A model generated the notes under the pieces. That model did not search any database, was not told the DNA's origin, and worked only from the letters and a program-made list of their open reading frames with translations. Below, one piece after another: positions 24,876 to 36,836 of a DNA stretch of 64,000 nucleotides (positions are counted from its first letter, which is position 1; each line of letters begins with the position of its first letter). Position numbers and translations under genes: made by a program. Location: contig JAUGWO010000060.1 in the NCBI GenBank assembly GCA_049724395.1, positions 124,001-188,000 on the forward strand, read 5' to 3'. The stretch is from Spongospora subterranea f. sp. subterranea. Taxonomy: Eukaryota > Endomyxa: Phytomyxea > Phytomyxea > Plasmodiophorida.

Positions 24876-25147
24876 TCAGTTTCACAATCCGTAAAAAGGC
24901 GAAAATGGCGGGACCGCCCCCACACCAGTCTGGTGTAGTGCATGACCCGTCATGCTGTACAGTATGGAGCATTTGGTGTTTCGTTTCCCTACCGACTGTA
25001 CATCAGTCTCAGGTTCGAGTGTTTCCGTTTCCCTAAGTTACTGTACATCAGTCTCACTCTCAGATTCAAGTCCCTGTCCCCCTTTCCAAACTCCGCCTCA
25101 TCGCTTGATAATCTTTTCTCATTTGCCATAAACGCGTTGATGTTTTC

Positions 25148-27892
25148 ATGGCGGAAACTGCTTTTGCGATGATGAGTTCGGCTCAGCAGGCCCCAACGTA
25201 AGGAAATTCGAGTTGCGGTCGGACGGCGAATCTGATCAATCGCATTGTGCACACAACAAACAGTTCAGGAACATCAAGCATCCTCCTATCGCCAGCAATA
25301 GCACGAGGGCTATGCGATAGGTCTTATGAGAAAAGGAAAGCAGCTGCGCTGGACCTGGAGCATTTACTTAAACAAGATCGACAATCATCGGAGATTGTGC
25401 AATTAAGTAATTATGTAGTATCGCTGAACCACAGTCTTCTGAGGCTATATCGACAGTTGCGGTTCTTAATTCCGATTTTATCTCCAGCACCCAATCGAAT
25501 TATCGCAAAGGTGGTCTAATAGGGTTAGCAGGTTAGAAATACGATAGTTGAACGGTCCCGGCTCTCAATATTTCTAGCTTTGGCGATTGGTTTAGGAAGA
25601 TATTGTGATCAGTATTTAGATGGTGACACAAACTTTCGGCTGTTAATATTTGTTTGCTAACATGTATATCATAGAGATTCTTCCTCCTATATTGCTATTA
25701 ATGCAGGACCCAGAAAACCGTTGCCGGTATTATGCATGTGAAGCGTTATATAACATAGCGAAAATTAGCAGAGGCCACGTTCTGAAGCGTTTCAATGCTA
25801 TTTACGATGGTCTCTGTACCTTACATGCCGATCCTGATGGTGATGTCCGAAATGGCGCATCACTATTGGATCGATTAATGAAAGACATTGTTACGGAATC
25901 TGATATGTACTTGCATCAACCCAAGATGGTTTGTAATTAATGAGTTTTACCTAGGTTCGATATCACAACCTTTATTCCGCTTCTCCAAGACCGTATGCAA
26001 ATCAAGGACAGCGCGATACGGGAACTTAATGTCGGATGGATTCAGGTAGATTATTTTTGATTTCATCGATTTGATGTTTTGCCAAAGAGGACCGCTTTTC
26101 AATTACCTTCAATTCAGCTTGACTTATTAGGTATAGGTGCTTGACTCAGTGCCTGATATTGATTTGTTGCGATATCTACCTGGAATTTTGACTGGATTGC
26201 TGGACATGTTATCTGACTCAAACGCTGGCATCATCGCATCTGCCGAAGAAGTTCTGTCGGAATTTCTGAACGAAATCTCTGTATCTCTGCCGGGATACCA
26301 TTGAGCTGATGGTACAGTGCTCTTACATGAGTTGCCTCTTTTAATTTGTTGGTCCAGATACCAGTTCTAGTCCAACAAAGCTCTGGAGACTTTCCCATTG
26401 TTTGCAAACTCATGTCACTCAAATGGCTGGAATCATTTGTCGTGTTATGTAAAGCCAGACTGTTGCCGCAGTATCCAAGTTTGATAAACGGGCTACTTTC
26501 TTGCATGAGTGAGACGGATCATGATGGCATTAGGGCAAATGCAGCAACAATCAGCAAGGCGATGATGCATCAGGTTAAAAGTAGCTCTGACTCTTTCAGC
26601 TACGTAGAAGAGCTACTGCAGCAACTGTCCATCAACCTCAAAATGGACAATTCTTTAACTAAGTTGACCAGTAAGTTTTACCTGTTCTAGATATGAGCTG
26701 TCGCAGATTGATAGTGGACAGCTCTAAATTGGATCGAAATGCTGTTGCAAGAACACCCCGACCCTTTTTTCAAATCCATCAATGGATTATTTCCTGCTCT
26801 TATTCAGACATTATCAAATCCAACCGATAACGTGGTCCAGGTTCCACCGAAATCGTCGCTTTTTTGGAGATACTAAATACTGACCCGACGTTTAGGTGAC
26901 TCTCTCTGTTCTCGTAACCATATCAAGGAACCCTCTTTACTTCGACTCGGTTTTCACACATGTTTTGGACGCGTTTTGCGCGAATCTAATTTTGTTGAAA
27001 TCGCGGAGTGGTTTTATTTTCAAAGAATTATGTTTGCTCTTGGACCCTAGAACAGTGTTTTCAGCTATTGCTCTGTTGATACCAAAGAGGCAAGAGCATA
27101 ACCTAGGTATACATAATTGCTTATCATGTGTTAATTCTTAAATCATTTTGAGGTGTCAGAGGCAATCAACACGATAATCCAGATTCTCAACGAATTGTTG
27201 CTTACTTGGGATCAACTTCATAACTTCAGGCGAGAAGTTCAAAACTGTTTGACTCAGCCAGATGGGAAGCAGCTGTTTGAAAGTCTATTTTCTGCGTGGA
27301 TTTTTAATCCCGTTGCAACGCTAAGCCTGTGTCTTTTTTGTCAATCTTACGACCTAGCCAGTGCTGTCGTTTGCCAATAGTAGGCCCAGCGTTCAAGTCG
27401 CTCGCGCTTCCGTCGGCTTATTGATGGTTTTTTGTTAGCGCTGAGGTTCAGATCACTGTTGGGTTCTTACTCGAAATTGATCGACTTGTTACATTGATTG
27501 AGAGTCCTGTGTTCGTTCGCCTGCGATTACATTTGCTTGAGCCGCACACTTATCCTACTCTGATTATGGCTCTTCATGGAATTTTGATGGTGCTCCCTTC
27601 GCAAGGCGCCTGCTTCAAATATCTTGCGACTAGGTTCGTGTAGTAGTTGCTATCATTATTCGCTCAATGCTCGGCTAGGCTGCAAAGTGTTTCTACACTG
27701 GGAGCTCTAACTTTCGCTCCCAAATCACAGCTTAGCGTTGCGAAATCACAAGTTTTCATAGATCCTACTCAGCATGCATGTTTTCTGGACCAGTTCCGAG
27801 AAGTTCAAAAGTTGTATACTTCTGCTCGTCTTCAAGCTTTGTCCGAGCGCAGAATAGGGTCATCGGCGACTGTTAATTTGCCTTTGCAGTGA
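25148..27892 (+). CDS. VAC14: VAC14, scaffold of the PI(3,5)P2 kinase complex
   Basis: VAC14 is a HEAT-repeat scaffold that holds the Fab1/PIKfyve lipid kinase and the Fig4 phosphatase on vacuole or endosome membranes. Start MAETAFAMMSSAQQAPT at 25148; an intron (GTAAGG at 25198 to CAACAG at 25263) leads to LLSPAIARGLCDRSYEKRKA. The central signature is nearly textbook: RCRYYACEALYNIAKISRGH, GDVRNGASLLDRLMKDIV. Further HEAT repeats follow: DSAIRELNVGWIQ, VLDSVPDIDLLRYLPG, MSLKWLESFVVL, LNWIEMLLQEHPDPFF, VTLSVLVTISRNPLYF. The C-terminal Fab1-binding region includes FNPVATLSLCLFCQSYDLAS, LEIDRLVTLIESPVFVRLR (27470-27530) and HGILMVLPSQGACFKYL. The end is SATVNLPLQ at 27892. Many small exons. 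It converges on TSC1 with 189 bp between stops. Confidence 0.93.
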
Positions 27893-28081
27893 TTGGTGCC
27901 TGCTATACTATTGTGAGTCTAAACTGTCATCAACCTGTATATGTGATAATATAATTGTTAGTTTACTTAAATAACTTTTGGTTCGTGTTAATTTTGTTGA
28001 TTGAATATCGGTGTAATCACAACCCTGGTCCGTAAGCTCCTTTGTCTGTGCGAACTGGTAAAGTCAGTTCGCCACTTTATT

Positions 28082-30185
28082 TTACGAAAACGCGTGTTTA
28101 TTTCTCAATAATATTAGATTATGTTGTAATGCTTTGTTGATCTGTTTCAGAGCATCGTAACGGCTGTCGACAGCTTGCATCTGAACCATCATATATTCTT
28201 TTTGTTTCTCAACGGTCTTTTTTAGTTCCTCGATTGTTAGTTCGAGGTTCTTTGAGTTGGAATTGATCGCTTCCAGTTGGCTCTCTAATACATTGATCCG
28301 GCTGGTCCTATGAGCAAGAAGTTCTTCGCCTTGAGATAGACGCTCCAACAGCGACCGTTCTCGTAGCCTGACTGCATCTTCTGCCGCAGACGCGGCTTTT
28401 GATTGAAAGGCCAAATAATGTGCCTTGGCCTTGACTAATTCTGCTGATAGCACTGTTATTGTAGTTTCAAGTTCAGCGAAACGATCATTGTTCCGGTTTT
28501 CATGTTGAGCGACCAGGACATCATCGCGCGCTTTGTTCAACTGCAGCCGCAAACTATCAGTTTTGCTCTCCAGGCGCGCCACATTTTGTTGAAGGGAAAC
28601 ATTCGAACGTTCAAGTAAAAGACATCGCTCCGTGGCAGATGAGCGTTCCAGCTTCAACTTATCCATCTTATGTAGTATTTCCGCTTCCCACTTCCTCTGT
28701 TGGCGTTTATGCTGATGAAGATCATCTCGCCCTCGTCTAAGTGTTTCGCGTAGATGCGAATTTTGATCGATTGCGCGCGCATCGCTAGACTTGTTGCTGG
28801 GTTTGATATCGCTGGGGCAATTAAAACCTGATTTCAAACGATCCTCAAGCTGACGCCTCTGAAATCGTTCGAATGTCAATTCGATTTGCATCAGTTGAGC
28901 AGCGGCACGCAAAGCGCCAGGTTCTTCAGGCAGTTTGTCGCCATTAGCTGATGCCCATAGAGGCGCGCGAGCAGGAGTATTTCGAGCCCGTTGTGATAAC
29001 GAGGAGGTCTCTGACGACGACCTTAGGAGCGACGTCTGATATCGATGGGATTTTCCAATAACGATTTCGGGAAGAAGGGGTACATCAACCAGTAAAGGCT
29101 GGCATGCACGTAAGAATTCTAATGATCGGCATGCTTCTTTACGAAGGCAGCAGATAGTTTCCCAAGGCCACAGCTCATATAGTTTTCCGAAGAATTTCGA
29201 CGTCGCGAATCTGATCTCATTGGGGACTTCGGAAGTACGGGCGGCTGGAGCTAATCCGACCAGATTGGTGATGAACGTGGTCATTGGGGCGATAATATTG
29301 CCCGCCGGCAATGAATTACTACGGGACCTGATGGTCGGTAGGGACGATGGTGAATCTTTCCACAGCAACAACAACCGTAGCAGATTCAACAACGGCAGCG
29401 TATCTGCTAACAATATCATTCCATCGTGAACGCTGCTCAGTACGATGCAGATCGCCAGGACGCGATTGGCGATCGTTTCCTGGCTAGAGTTATTGCCCAA
29501 ATCCCGAACCAGATCTGAAGAGAACGGGGCGCATTGAACGATATCGCAATACGACAAGATCTTCATTTCCTTCAATTAGCCCGAGACTATGAGCACATTT
29601 GACAACTCGTTTACCTGAAATTGGCACATTATGGTCAGCAACTCTAACGATTGCGCCGGGAATTTTGAACACTACATCAAACACGGCAATCAACACATGG
29701 CCGATATTTGTACAACGGTTGACCTATACCAGAAAAGGGCACAGATGCTCCAGAAATCGGCATGGAGCTAGACTGCATTGATGACGGAGCAGCTGAAGAA
29801 TGGATTCGGATGAAGGATGAGTACAATAGCCATCGATGACGGATATGAGGAAATCGTGATCGGAAACTATGAGGTCTTGACAGAGGCGCGTAATGGAGGC
29901 CTGGTCAATATCGCTCATCTGTAAACATGAAAGGCACAACGAGTGGAATTGACGGAAACGTTGACGACCGAACCCCAACAGAATCTGATGAAGGTACAGG
30001 AATAGAGTAGGTATTGAAGACGGCGAAATTGTGGAATGAGTGGCGTACTGACACAAATCTGTCATCATCCCGGGATTATGTGCAATATCCGATAATAACT
30101 GATTGCAGACATGCTCAGAGAAAACCCCATTATCGATTGCCTCTATAAGCTGATGTAATGGGGGTGCCCTGGCGCTATCCGGCAT
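28082..30185 (-). CDS. TSC1: Hamartin TSC1, scaffold of the TSC complex
   Basis: TSC1 stabilises TSC2, the GAP that turns off Rheb and so TORC1. Three exons can be placed: 30185-29730, 29671-29615 and 29569-28082, with introns of 58 and 45 nt (donors GTATAG and GTAAAC). The spliced product is 666 residues. The N-terminal half is helical and HEAT-like (FRQFHSLCLSCLQMSDIDQA). The junctions read LCPFL-CSKFPAQSLELL and MCQFQ-EMKILSYCDIV. FFGKLYELWPWETICCLRK corresponds to the hamartin motif around LYGMFPCNFL. The C-terminal third is a long coiled coil (LEDRLKSGF to LQHNLILLRNK), as expected for the TSC2-binding part. It is shorter than animal hamartin, close to compact fungal forms. No TSC2 is in the window. 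Confidence 0.85.
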
Positions 30186-32553
30186 CAGGGTGTATTCGGG
30201 TGGTCGGCCAGTAACGATGTTCTATGGTGAAATCGTCACAAAAGCGCTGGTTCTAGTCTGAAAGATAAGCAGGACCCTGGCAGGGGGCTATGGGCTAACG
30301 CCAGAGACAGGTGGAATCAGACCGGGTAACAAAACCCCATGACCCGCTGGCCCTTGGCCGTTTGGCCGTTTATTGCACTGCGGCGGGATACCGGAAGGGA
30401 CGGTCTTATTTGCGGCAGACCCAGAGACCCAAGCCATCTTGCCGCAATCGTCTGAGATGATTACAGTACCAAAAATCATTTTCATCATTGCGTCTGAACC
30501 TTTTTCTCGCAGAATAACAAAATCAAAATTTCGCAATCTCAATGATCTACTTGATGAAAGCGCCGTCACAAGGTTTGCTTTGAGGCGTTTGTTCCTTGTG
30601 AACATTTTTCGGCCTCTGTATAGGTTTTCTTAAGGTTTATCGACTGACCTTACACCCAATTTTAACTTAGCAATGTTTAAGCATGTACGGTCTTCTCAAA
30701 CTCAATCCCCCATATATTACAGTGTTTTTACGGCCTGAGCAATTCTGGCGGTTCTGCTGTTAAATATTTCCTGTATTCCCGCGATAAGGTGGAATTTATA
30801 CATTCGGATAGAGGGAGTTTGAATTTAATCGTATTGTCATCCAAAATTAACCCGACTAGGATTAGTAATCAATTTCTTCTCTGTCCAATTTGGCATAGTG
30901 GTTTTCGCTCTAAACAGAAGCGCAATCGTTAATTGGAACTCGTCCATCCAAAATGCTCAAAATTAGGGGTAGCCAAAACAAACGGGGTCTCATTCAAACT
31001 AACACGATATAGCGAAGAGCTGAATTTTGCTGGTTGGCTATCACAAACTAATTTATGAATTCACAATTTCGGCATCAACGTTCGACTCAAATCCATAAAC
31101 AGTAATGTATTTTATGCTGTTAAAATTCTTTTGAGTATTATTGATCAATAAACCGTGCACAACGGGCATCCTTGAGGCTATGCAAATCACAATCTATTGA
31201 TTGTCAGGCGATAAATATAACATATGGCCACAGTACAGGATCACTCGAAAATGCCAAATCAAACGATATGCAGTTGGCGAGCGGGTTCCAAACGGGTACG
31301 GGTTTATCATGAGAATGTATTCGACGCTCTGTGAGATGTGAGATTTAGGCTAAACCCCGGTCATTTCTTACCATGTTCTGAGCTCTTACCGTTCGATAGA
31401 CAATGTTTGCGAGCTGTTCAAATAATCCTTGATACGAGACGCTCGCCGCTCATGAGCGTCAATGAGTAGAGTCAACGCTTCTTGAGTCTAAGAATGGCGA
31501 CACCAGCGATTAAGTCACGATATATCAAATTTGAGCAAATTTAAAAAACAATGAACTCTGTCCCATCACCACCTTACAGTTTTCTTGCGTTTTTAATAAT
31601 TCCCGATATTTTTCAATCGATCTCGCATATTTATCGAGCGCCTGTCGGTAATGACCTTTTTGTTCGGCCTCATTAGCCTGTCGACTGTACCTGTTCGCCT
31701 TGCCAGGGAATATCAGAATTGTGTGGGAGAAGCGCCAGCCCTTGGTTACCCTACCTCAGATAGCGGGTGGATATCGTCCCAATCATCAATCAGATACATA
31801 TTCGTGATTCCTCATGGACTAACCGTGTTCCCTCTTTTCCTTAATGATATAATCTTCATATTCGGTCCGACAATGATTGGTCGGATTTGCCTGCTGGTTC
31901 GGAGGGATCCCTCGGATTGGTCTGGGAGAATTCTTTCAATTACTGAAAGGTTTGTCAGCTTTGGTCGCTCAATCTCGATTTCTGCCTGTTGCGCGGCAAT
32001 CGTCTATGCGATTGTGACACCAGAACAGCCGTTTTTGTCGCTGTGGACGGCAATGTCCATAATATAGAGCAGATAATGGTGGGTTGATACTGTAAATTTG
32101 CCGCTGATAATTAAGGCAGTTGCGACGTTTGCTTCAACTGCAATTACACTTTAGTGGTCAAACATTCTTCCCATTATAAATGATTAACATCCAAATCATG
32201 TAGAAGGCGCCAGGTCATGTTGACCGACGGGAATGTTCAATCCCGATCCATTGCCTCCAACCCAGAAGACCTTGTGAGTGAGGCGAAACCGGAACATAAT
32301 CAAGTGAGAATTTTGCAGAAGGGTTTGATTAAAACTTTGAATGGGAAGGCTTGGTGAACACTTCCTCAACTGAAGCAAAATAGAAAAGATCTGAATAAAC
32401 AGAAGTAATGATCAGGTCGTCACTTTTCCTGCTCCCTTTCCTCTTTTCCTCATTTTTTCCTGGTTGCCTTCTGTTTTGCTTTTCTTTCCATTGGTATTGT
32501 GCCTTCTCTCAGTGCATCATGTCCCTGCCATCTCTCACCCCTGTTTCCGGTTC
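30186..32553. other. AT-rich intergenic sequence, no recognised gene
   Basis: The longest frames are 30373-30633 (plus) and 31651-32067 (plus; a hydrophobic YIFVIPHGLTVFPLFLND segment). Neither is recognised or clearly spliced. The stretch is richer in A and T than the flanking genes. At 32408 a frame with a signal-peptide-like start (SLFLLPFLFSSFFPGCLLF) opens straight into the minisatellite. Confidence 0.35.
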
Positions 32554-33980
32554 CCCGTTACCACCCAGCTGTACCCGTTCACATGCTCTGCTCGAAAGCA
32601 AAGTCATCCTCGTTACCACCCACCTGTGCTCAATCACTTCCTCGAAATCAAGTCATCCTCGTTACCACCCACCTGTGCTCAATCACTTCCTCGAAATCAA
32701 GTCATCCTCGTTACCACCCACCTGTGCTCAATCACTTCCTCGAAAGCAAGTCATCCTCGTTACCACCCACCTGTGCTCAATCACTTCCTCGAAAGCAAGT
32801 CATCCTGTTACCACCCACCTGTGCTCAATCACTTCCTCGAAATCAAGTCATCCTCGTTACCACCCACCTGTGCTCAATCATGCTTCCTCGAAATCTTCCT
32901 CGAAAGCAACTCATCCTCGTTACCACCCACCTGTGCTCAATCACTTCCTCGAAAGCAACTCATCCTCGTTACCACCCACCTGTGCTCAATCACTTCCTCG
33001 AAAGCAACTCATCCTGTTACCACCCACCTGTGCTCAATCACTTCCTCGAAATCAAGTCATCCTCGTTACCACCCACCTGTGCTCAATCACTTCCTCGAAA
33101 GCAAGTCATCCTCGTTACCACCCACCTGTGCTCAATCACTTCCTCGAAAGCAAGTCATCCTCGTTACCACCCACCTGTGCTCAATCACTTCCTCGAAAGC
33201 AAGTCATCCTGTTACCACCCACCTGTGCTCAATCACTTCCTCGAAATCAAGTCATCCTCGTTACCACCCACCTGTGCTCAATCACTTCCTCGAAAGCAAG
33301 TCATCCTCGTTACCACCCACCTGTGCTCAATCACTTCCTCGAAAGCAAGTCATCCTCGTTACCACCCACCTGTGCTCGATCACTTCCTCGAAAGCAAGTC
33401 ATCCTCGTTACCACCCACCTGTGCTCAATCACTGTGCTCAATCACTTCCTCGAAAGCAACTCATCCTCGTTACCACCCGCCTGTGCTCAATCACTTCCTC
33501 GAAATCAAGTCATCCTCGTTACCACCCACCTGTGCTCAATCACTTCCTCGAAAGCAAGTCATCCTCGTTACCACCCACCTGTGCTCAATCACTGTGCTCA
33601 ATCACTTCCTCGAAAGCAACTCATCCTCGTTACCACCCGCCTGTGCTCAATCACTTCCTCGAAATCAAGTCATCCTCGTTACCACCCACCTGTGCTCAAT
33701 CACTTCCTCGAAAGCAAGTCATCCTCGTTACCACCCACCTGTGCTCAATCACTTCCTCGAAAGCAAGTCCTCCTCGTTACCACCCACCTGTGGTCAATCA
33801 CTTCCTCGAAAGCAAGTCATCCTCGTTACCACCCACCTGTGCTCAATCACTTCCTCGAAAGCAAGTCCTCCTCGTTACCACCCACCTGTTCTCAATCACT
33901 TCCTCGAAAGCAAGTCATCCTCGTTACCACCCGCCTGTGCTCAATCACTTCCTTAAAGCATTTCATCCGCGTTACCGTCA
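32554..33980. repeat. Minisatellite: about 28 copies of a 49-bp unit
   Basis: A head-to-tail array of a 49-bp unit that begins TTCCTCGAAAGCAAGTCATC and ends CCACCTGTGCTCAATCAC. The first clear unit is at about 32588, with a degenerate half-unit before it at 32554; the last decays after 33950. Variants recur in a structured way: GAAATCAAG versus GAAAGCAAG versus GAAAGCAAC; a 47-bp form lacking CG in TCATCC(TCG)TT; and repeated small duplications such as CACTGTGCTCAATCAC. Because 49 is not a multiple of 3 the frame shifts by one each unit, and no frame of the unit holds a stop. All three plus-strand frames are therefore open for about 480-550 codons. The predicted proteins are permutations of the same 49-residue repeat and need not be expressed. 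Confidence 0.95.
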
Positions 33981-34332
33981 ACTCTAATAAGATGCACCCT
34001 TACCCGTATCATACTCTGTTTGTTGAAAGGAGCACCACTCCTGTTAAATAACGCGACTCTATTATGCGCACCGGATTGTGTATTCTTTTTGCGGCCATTA
34101 TCAAATACTGCCCTGGTAGTCATTCATCAACCCTCCCGCCTCCTGTTGGATCCGCCGGTACATTCAACCCTAAACATTATTCGCTATTCTTTTCAAACCT
34201 CCCCAGGTTCCCTCGTTCCAGTTCCTAATTCTCCAACCCAGTCCATCTTGTCGAGGCAGATTGGTTCCCAAATTTAAACGATACCGCTATATGCGATTTT
34301 TGAATCTGGGGCCTGAATAAACTCTCATCTAA
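33981..34332. other. Short interval between minisatellite and DGAT2
   Basis: No supported gene. It contains C/T-rich sequence with several CTCC and TTCC runs, and probably the DGAT2 promoter. Confidence 0.35.
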
Positions 34333-35477
34333 ATGCGATCCTTTATTGGAATAGTTCATTTAGGAATATTTATATTTTTGTGGTTGATTGCTGCTTCTCT
34401 TCCTGCCTGGTTGATTCTAACATTGATCATCTGGGGCGATTTCCGTCTTCATATCGTTGTCGCTCTTTACGCCTTAATCCGCCATTATCTCCCCAGGGGC
34501 ACTTGGGATTCTTTCCGCCGTCGTCACCTCGAGGTATTGCATTCTGGGTTTTCTCTCGGTTTTTCAGCAAATCACTAATGGGTTGATGAACTTAGTTGTC
34601 ACAGCGGCATCAATACTTTCGAAAGGAAATGACAATCATAGAGGAAGACAGACGAGAACCGCAAAGCCGTCATATGCTTGTGTTCCATCCACATGGTATA
34701 CTTTGCTTTGGATATATTGTAAACGGCAACGGGAGCAACGAGCTGGAGAAACGTGGACCATATCATTGGCTTGGCGCCTGGTGGATGACTAACCTCCCAA
34801 GTAAGATCATTTACGGAAATGATGTTTCAAATTTCACCAAACAATATCATAGTATTATCTGAGCTGGTCGCTTGGCAACGTGGCGGCCAAGTTGATAAAG
34901 CGCATGTTGAAATGCTAATGCAGAATGGAGAGAACATTGCTCTGATCCCCGGCGGGTGTGAAGAAGCCACCTTATTTCGTTATAACCAGCATCAGGTATA
35001 TTACTTCCTTTGGTTAAAGACCCCATATCACAGTTTCGCAACAACAGGTCTACCTGAGGAAGCGACGCGGGTTCATCGTCTACGCCCTACGCCATGGATA
35101 TCAAGTTAGCCCAGTTTACACATTCGGTGAAGAGTTGACATATTCATCGTGGGAAGGGATAACTGATTTCCGTTTATGGCTCAATCGATACAACATCCCT
35201 TGTGGTAATCAAATTGTTATTCCAGCCTTTCACGCTTCTGCTCATGGTTTGCCTGGAAGTTGTATTTTGGTCCAAATACTGGTTTTTGCCATATTGGGAT
35301 ATCAACCTGGTTACGGTTGTGGGAAAGCCAATACAGTTTCCTCATATCCCTCATCCGACTGCAAATGATATCGACAAGTATTTTTCCATTTACGTGATGG
35401 AGCTGCAGGCGCTGTTCGAGCGGTACGTCGGCACATACGCTGCTGATCCGAAATCCAAACTCCACATTATCCTATAA
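34333..35477 (+). CDS. Diacylglycerol acyltransferase type 2 (DGAT2/MOGAT family)
   Basis: A membrane acyltransferase that makes triacylglycerol from diacylglycerol and acyl-CoA at the ER and lipid droplets. ATG at 34333 opens MRSFIGIVHLGIF, then two hydrophobic helices (FIFLWLIAASLPAWLILTLI). An intron-separated second exon gives RREPQSRHMLVFHPHGILCF with the active-site HPHG motif, then RGPYHWLGAWWMTNLP. The next parts read LVAWQRGGQVDKAHVEML, ENIALIPGGCEEATLF (the family GGxxE motif), RGFIVYALRHGYQVSPVYTF and GEELTYSSWEG. The last exon reads FGPNTGFLPYWDINLVTVVG, KPIQFPHIPHPTANDIDKYF and the final MELQALFERYVGTYA. Length and motif order fit the family. Substrate (DAG, MAG or wax alcohol) cannot be told from sequence. 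Confidence 0.88.
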
Positions 35478-35810
35478 ACTGAGTACTCAATATATTTGCG
35501 TAAAAAAAAACTTTCAACAATGCGGCTAACTCTGTTCCCGTTGAAATTGCCAAGTGTTAGAGCTTTATATTTTGAGCAGTGAGTGATGCCGGAGAGTTTG
35601 TTCTTGGGTTAATTGCACAGCAAACCCTCAATTTGGGTTTTTTGCCAAATGTCTTGAAATGAAACAGGAGAATCAAAACTAGTGGTAACGGAATTATTCC
35701 TGACACCCAATCACGACCCAAATTTCAACAAAATCATGGATGTTGTCCATATAGACGAGAAATTGTATTTTATATATCGCGAACTAATCAACTATTTTAC
35801 TCGAATTCAG

Positions 35811-36836
35811 ATGGAAATGAACTACAGCATAGTAGGTGCAAGAGCAAATGCTCCATAACAAAAGGTAATGTTAATGGCGGTAAGTAACCTGACAGCAAAT
35901 GGGCCAGTCGAGAAACAAATGTTTCAATGGATCCCTTTTGCCTTCCATAATCCTGAAAAGAGGTCTTGGTTGAGTACAACGGGTTTGGGAAATGGCGTTA
36001 CTGACCGGTGTCTGAAGTTCATGGTTTTTGTTGAATCTTTTATCGGTCTGCTTCGCCGGCAATATCAAGATGCTTCATTAATCGTTACACCATTGGCACA
36101 GAAATATCGAGCTGTCCCGAATTATTTTCGCATCGCAGATATTGCCGAGACGACATGTAAGTCTGTCCGACGTGGAAAACACCGTTTCCCAAACCCGTCG
36201 CCGCGCTGGACTCAAATTTGTTATGAATTTCCTCCAGAGTGACAGAATCGTCGAATTGGGTAACACTCAACGAACAGCGCCAAATCTTGCGATTGTGAAA
36301 CCGGAGAGCCTACCATTCCTGCCTCAATCAATATCAAGCGACTTGCCATCCCATTCGAAAATTACCACCTTGGCGAATCTTTCGTCTGGCCAACTCCGAC
36401 AGAAATTTCCAAATCACAAATTCAGTTTTTTCCTCATCTGTCGCCTGTTGATGACGCCCTTACTCTGAACGATAATACCCAGCTACCTTTGGATCAAGAA
36501 GTTTCCTTATGAAAGACCTCCGTTGATCAGGTTCGGATTTTTAATGATTCTTTACAAATTCGCCCCTGTGTTATCGCTCATATGGAACCATCAGTAGATC
36601 TCGTTCTCGACACCGCATTCGCTGCGAAGCCAGCGATATCCTGGTCTCCCGGTACCATTACCGAATTGTGCAGCCATTGTTTACACTGTCTCGGAAAAAT
36701 TATCGCGCGACCTCTTAGCAACGTCACGTCGTTCCGCGACAAAAAAAAATCCGACAAGGTTCACTTGGACAATCAGTTGACGGCTCTGCTAGCTCTGCTG
36801 GTAGGGGGTAACCAGTTGCCTGCTGACCTTCCTTGA
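35811..36836 (+). CDS. Unrecognised split gene
   Basis: Protein-like plus-strand stretches sit in three frames: FQWIPFAFHNPEKRSWL; SLSDVENTVSQTRRRAGLKF then VMNFLQSDRIVELG; INIKRLAIPFENYHLGESFV with PVDDALTLNDNTQLPLDQEV; and a last exon SFRDKKKSDKVHLDNQLTAL ending GGNQLPADLP at 36836. Good GTAAGT and GTAATG donors exist between them. I do not recognise the family. Confidence 0.35.

Noticed and set aside
28082-29575. Coiled-coil protein as myosin- or kinesin-like
   Set aside because: The upstream exons and the FFGKLYELWPWE motif fit hamartin; no motor or actin-binding domain is present.
32588-33955. CRISPR-like array
   Set aside because: The units abut directly with no unique spacers, and the setting is eukaryotic.
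32408-34051. Three overlapping long frames as three separate genes
   Set aside because: They are the same 49-bp repeat read in three phases; the lack of stops is a property of the unit, not evidence of coding.
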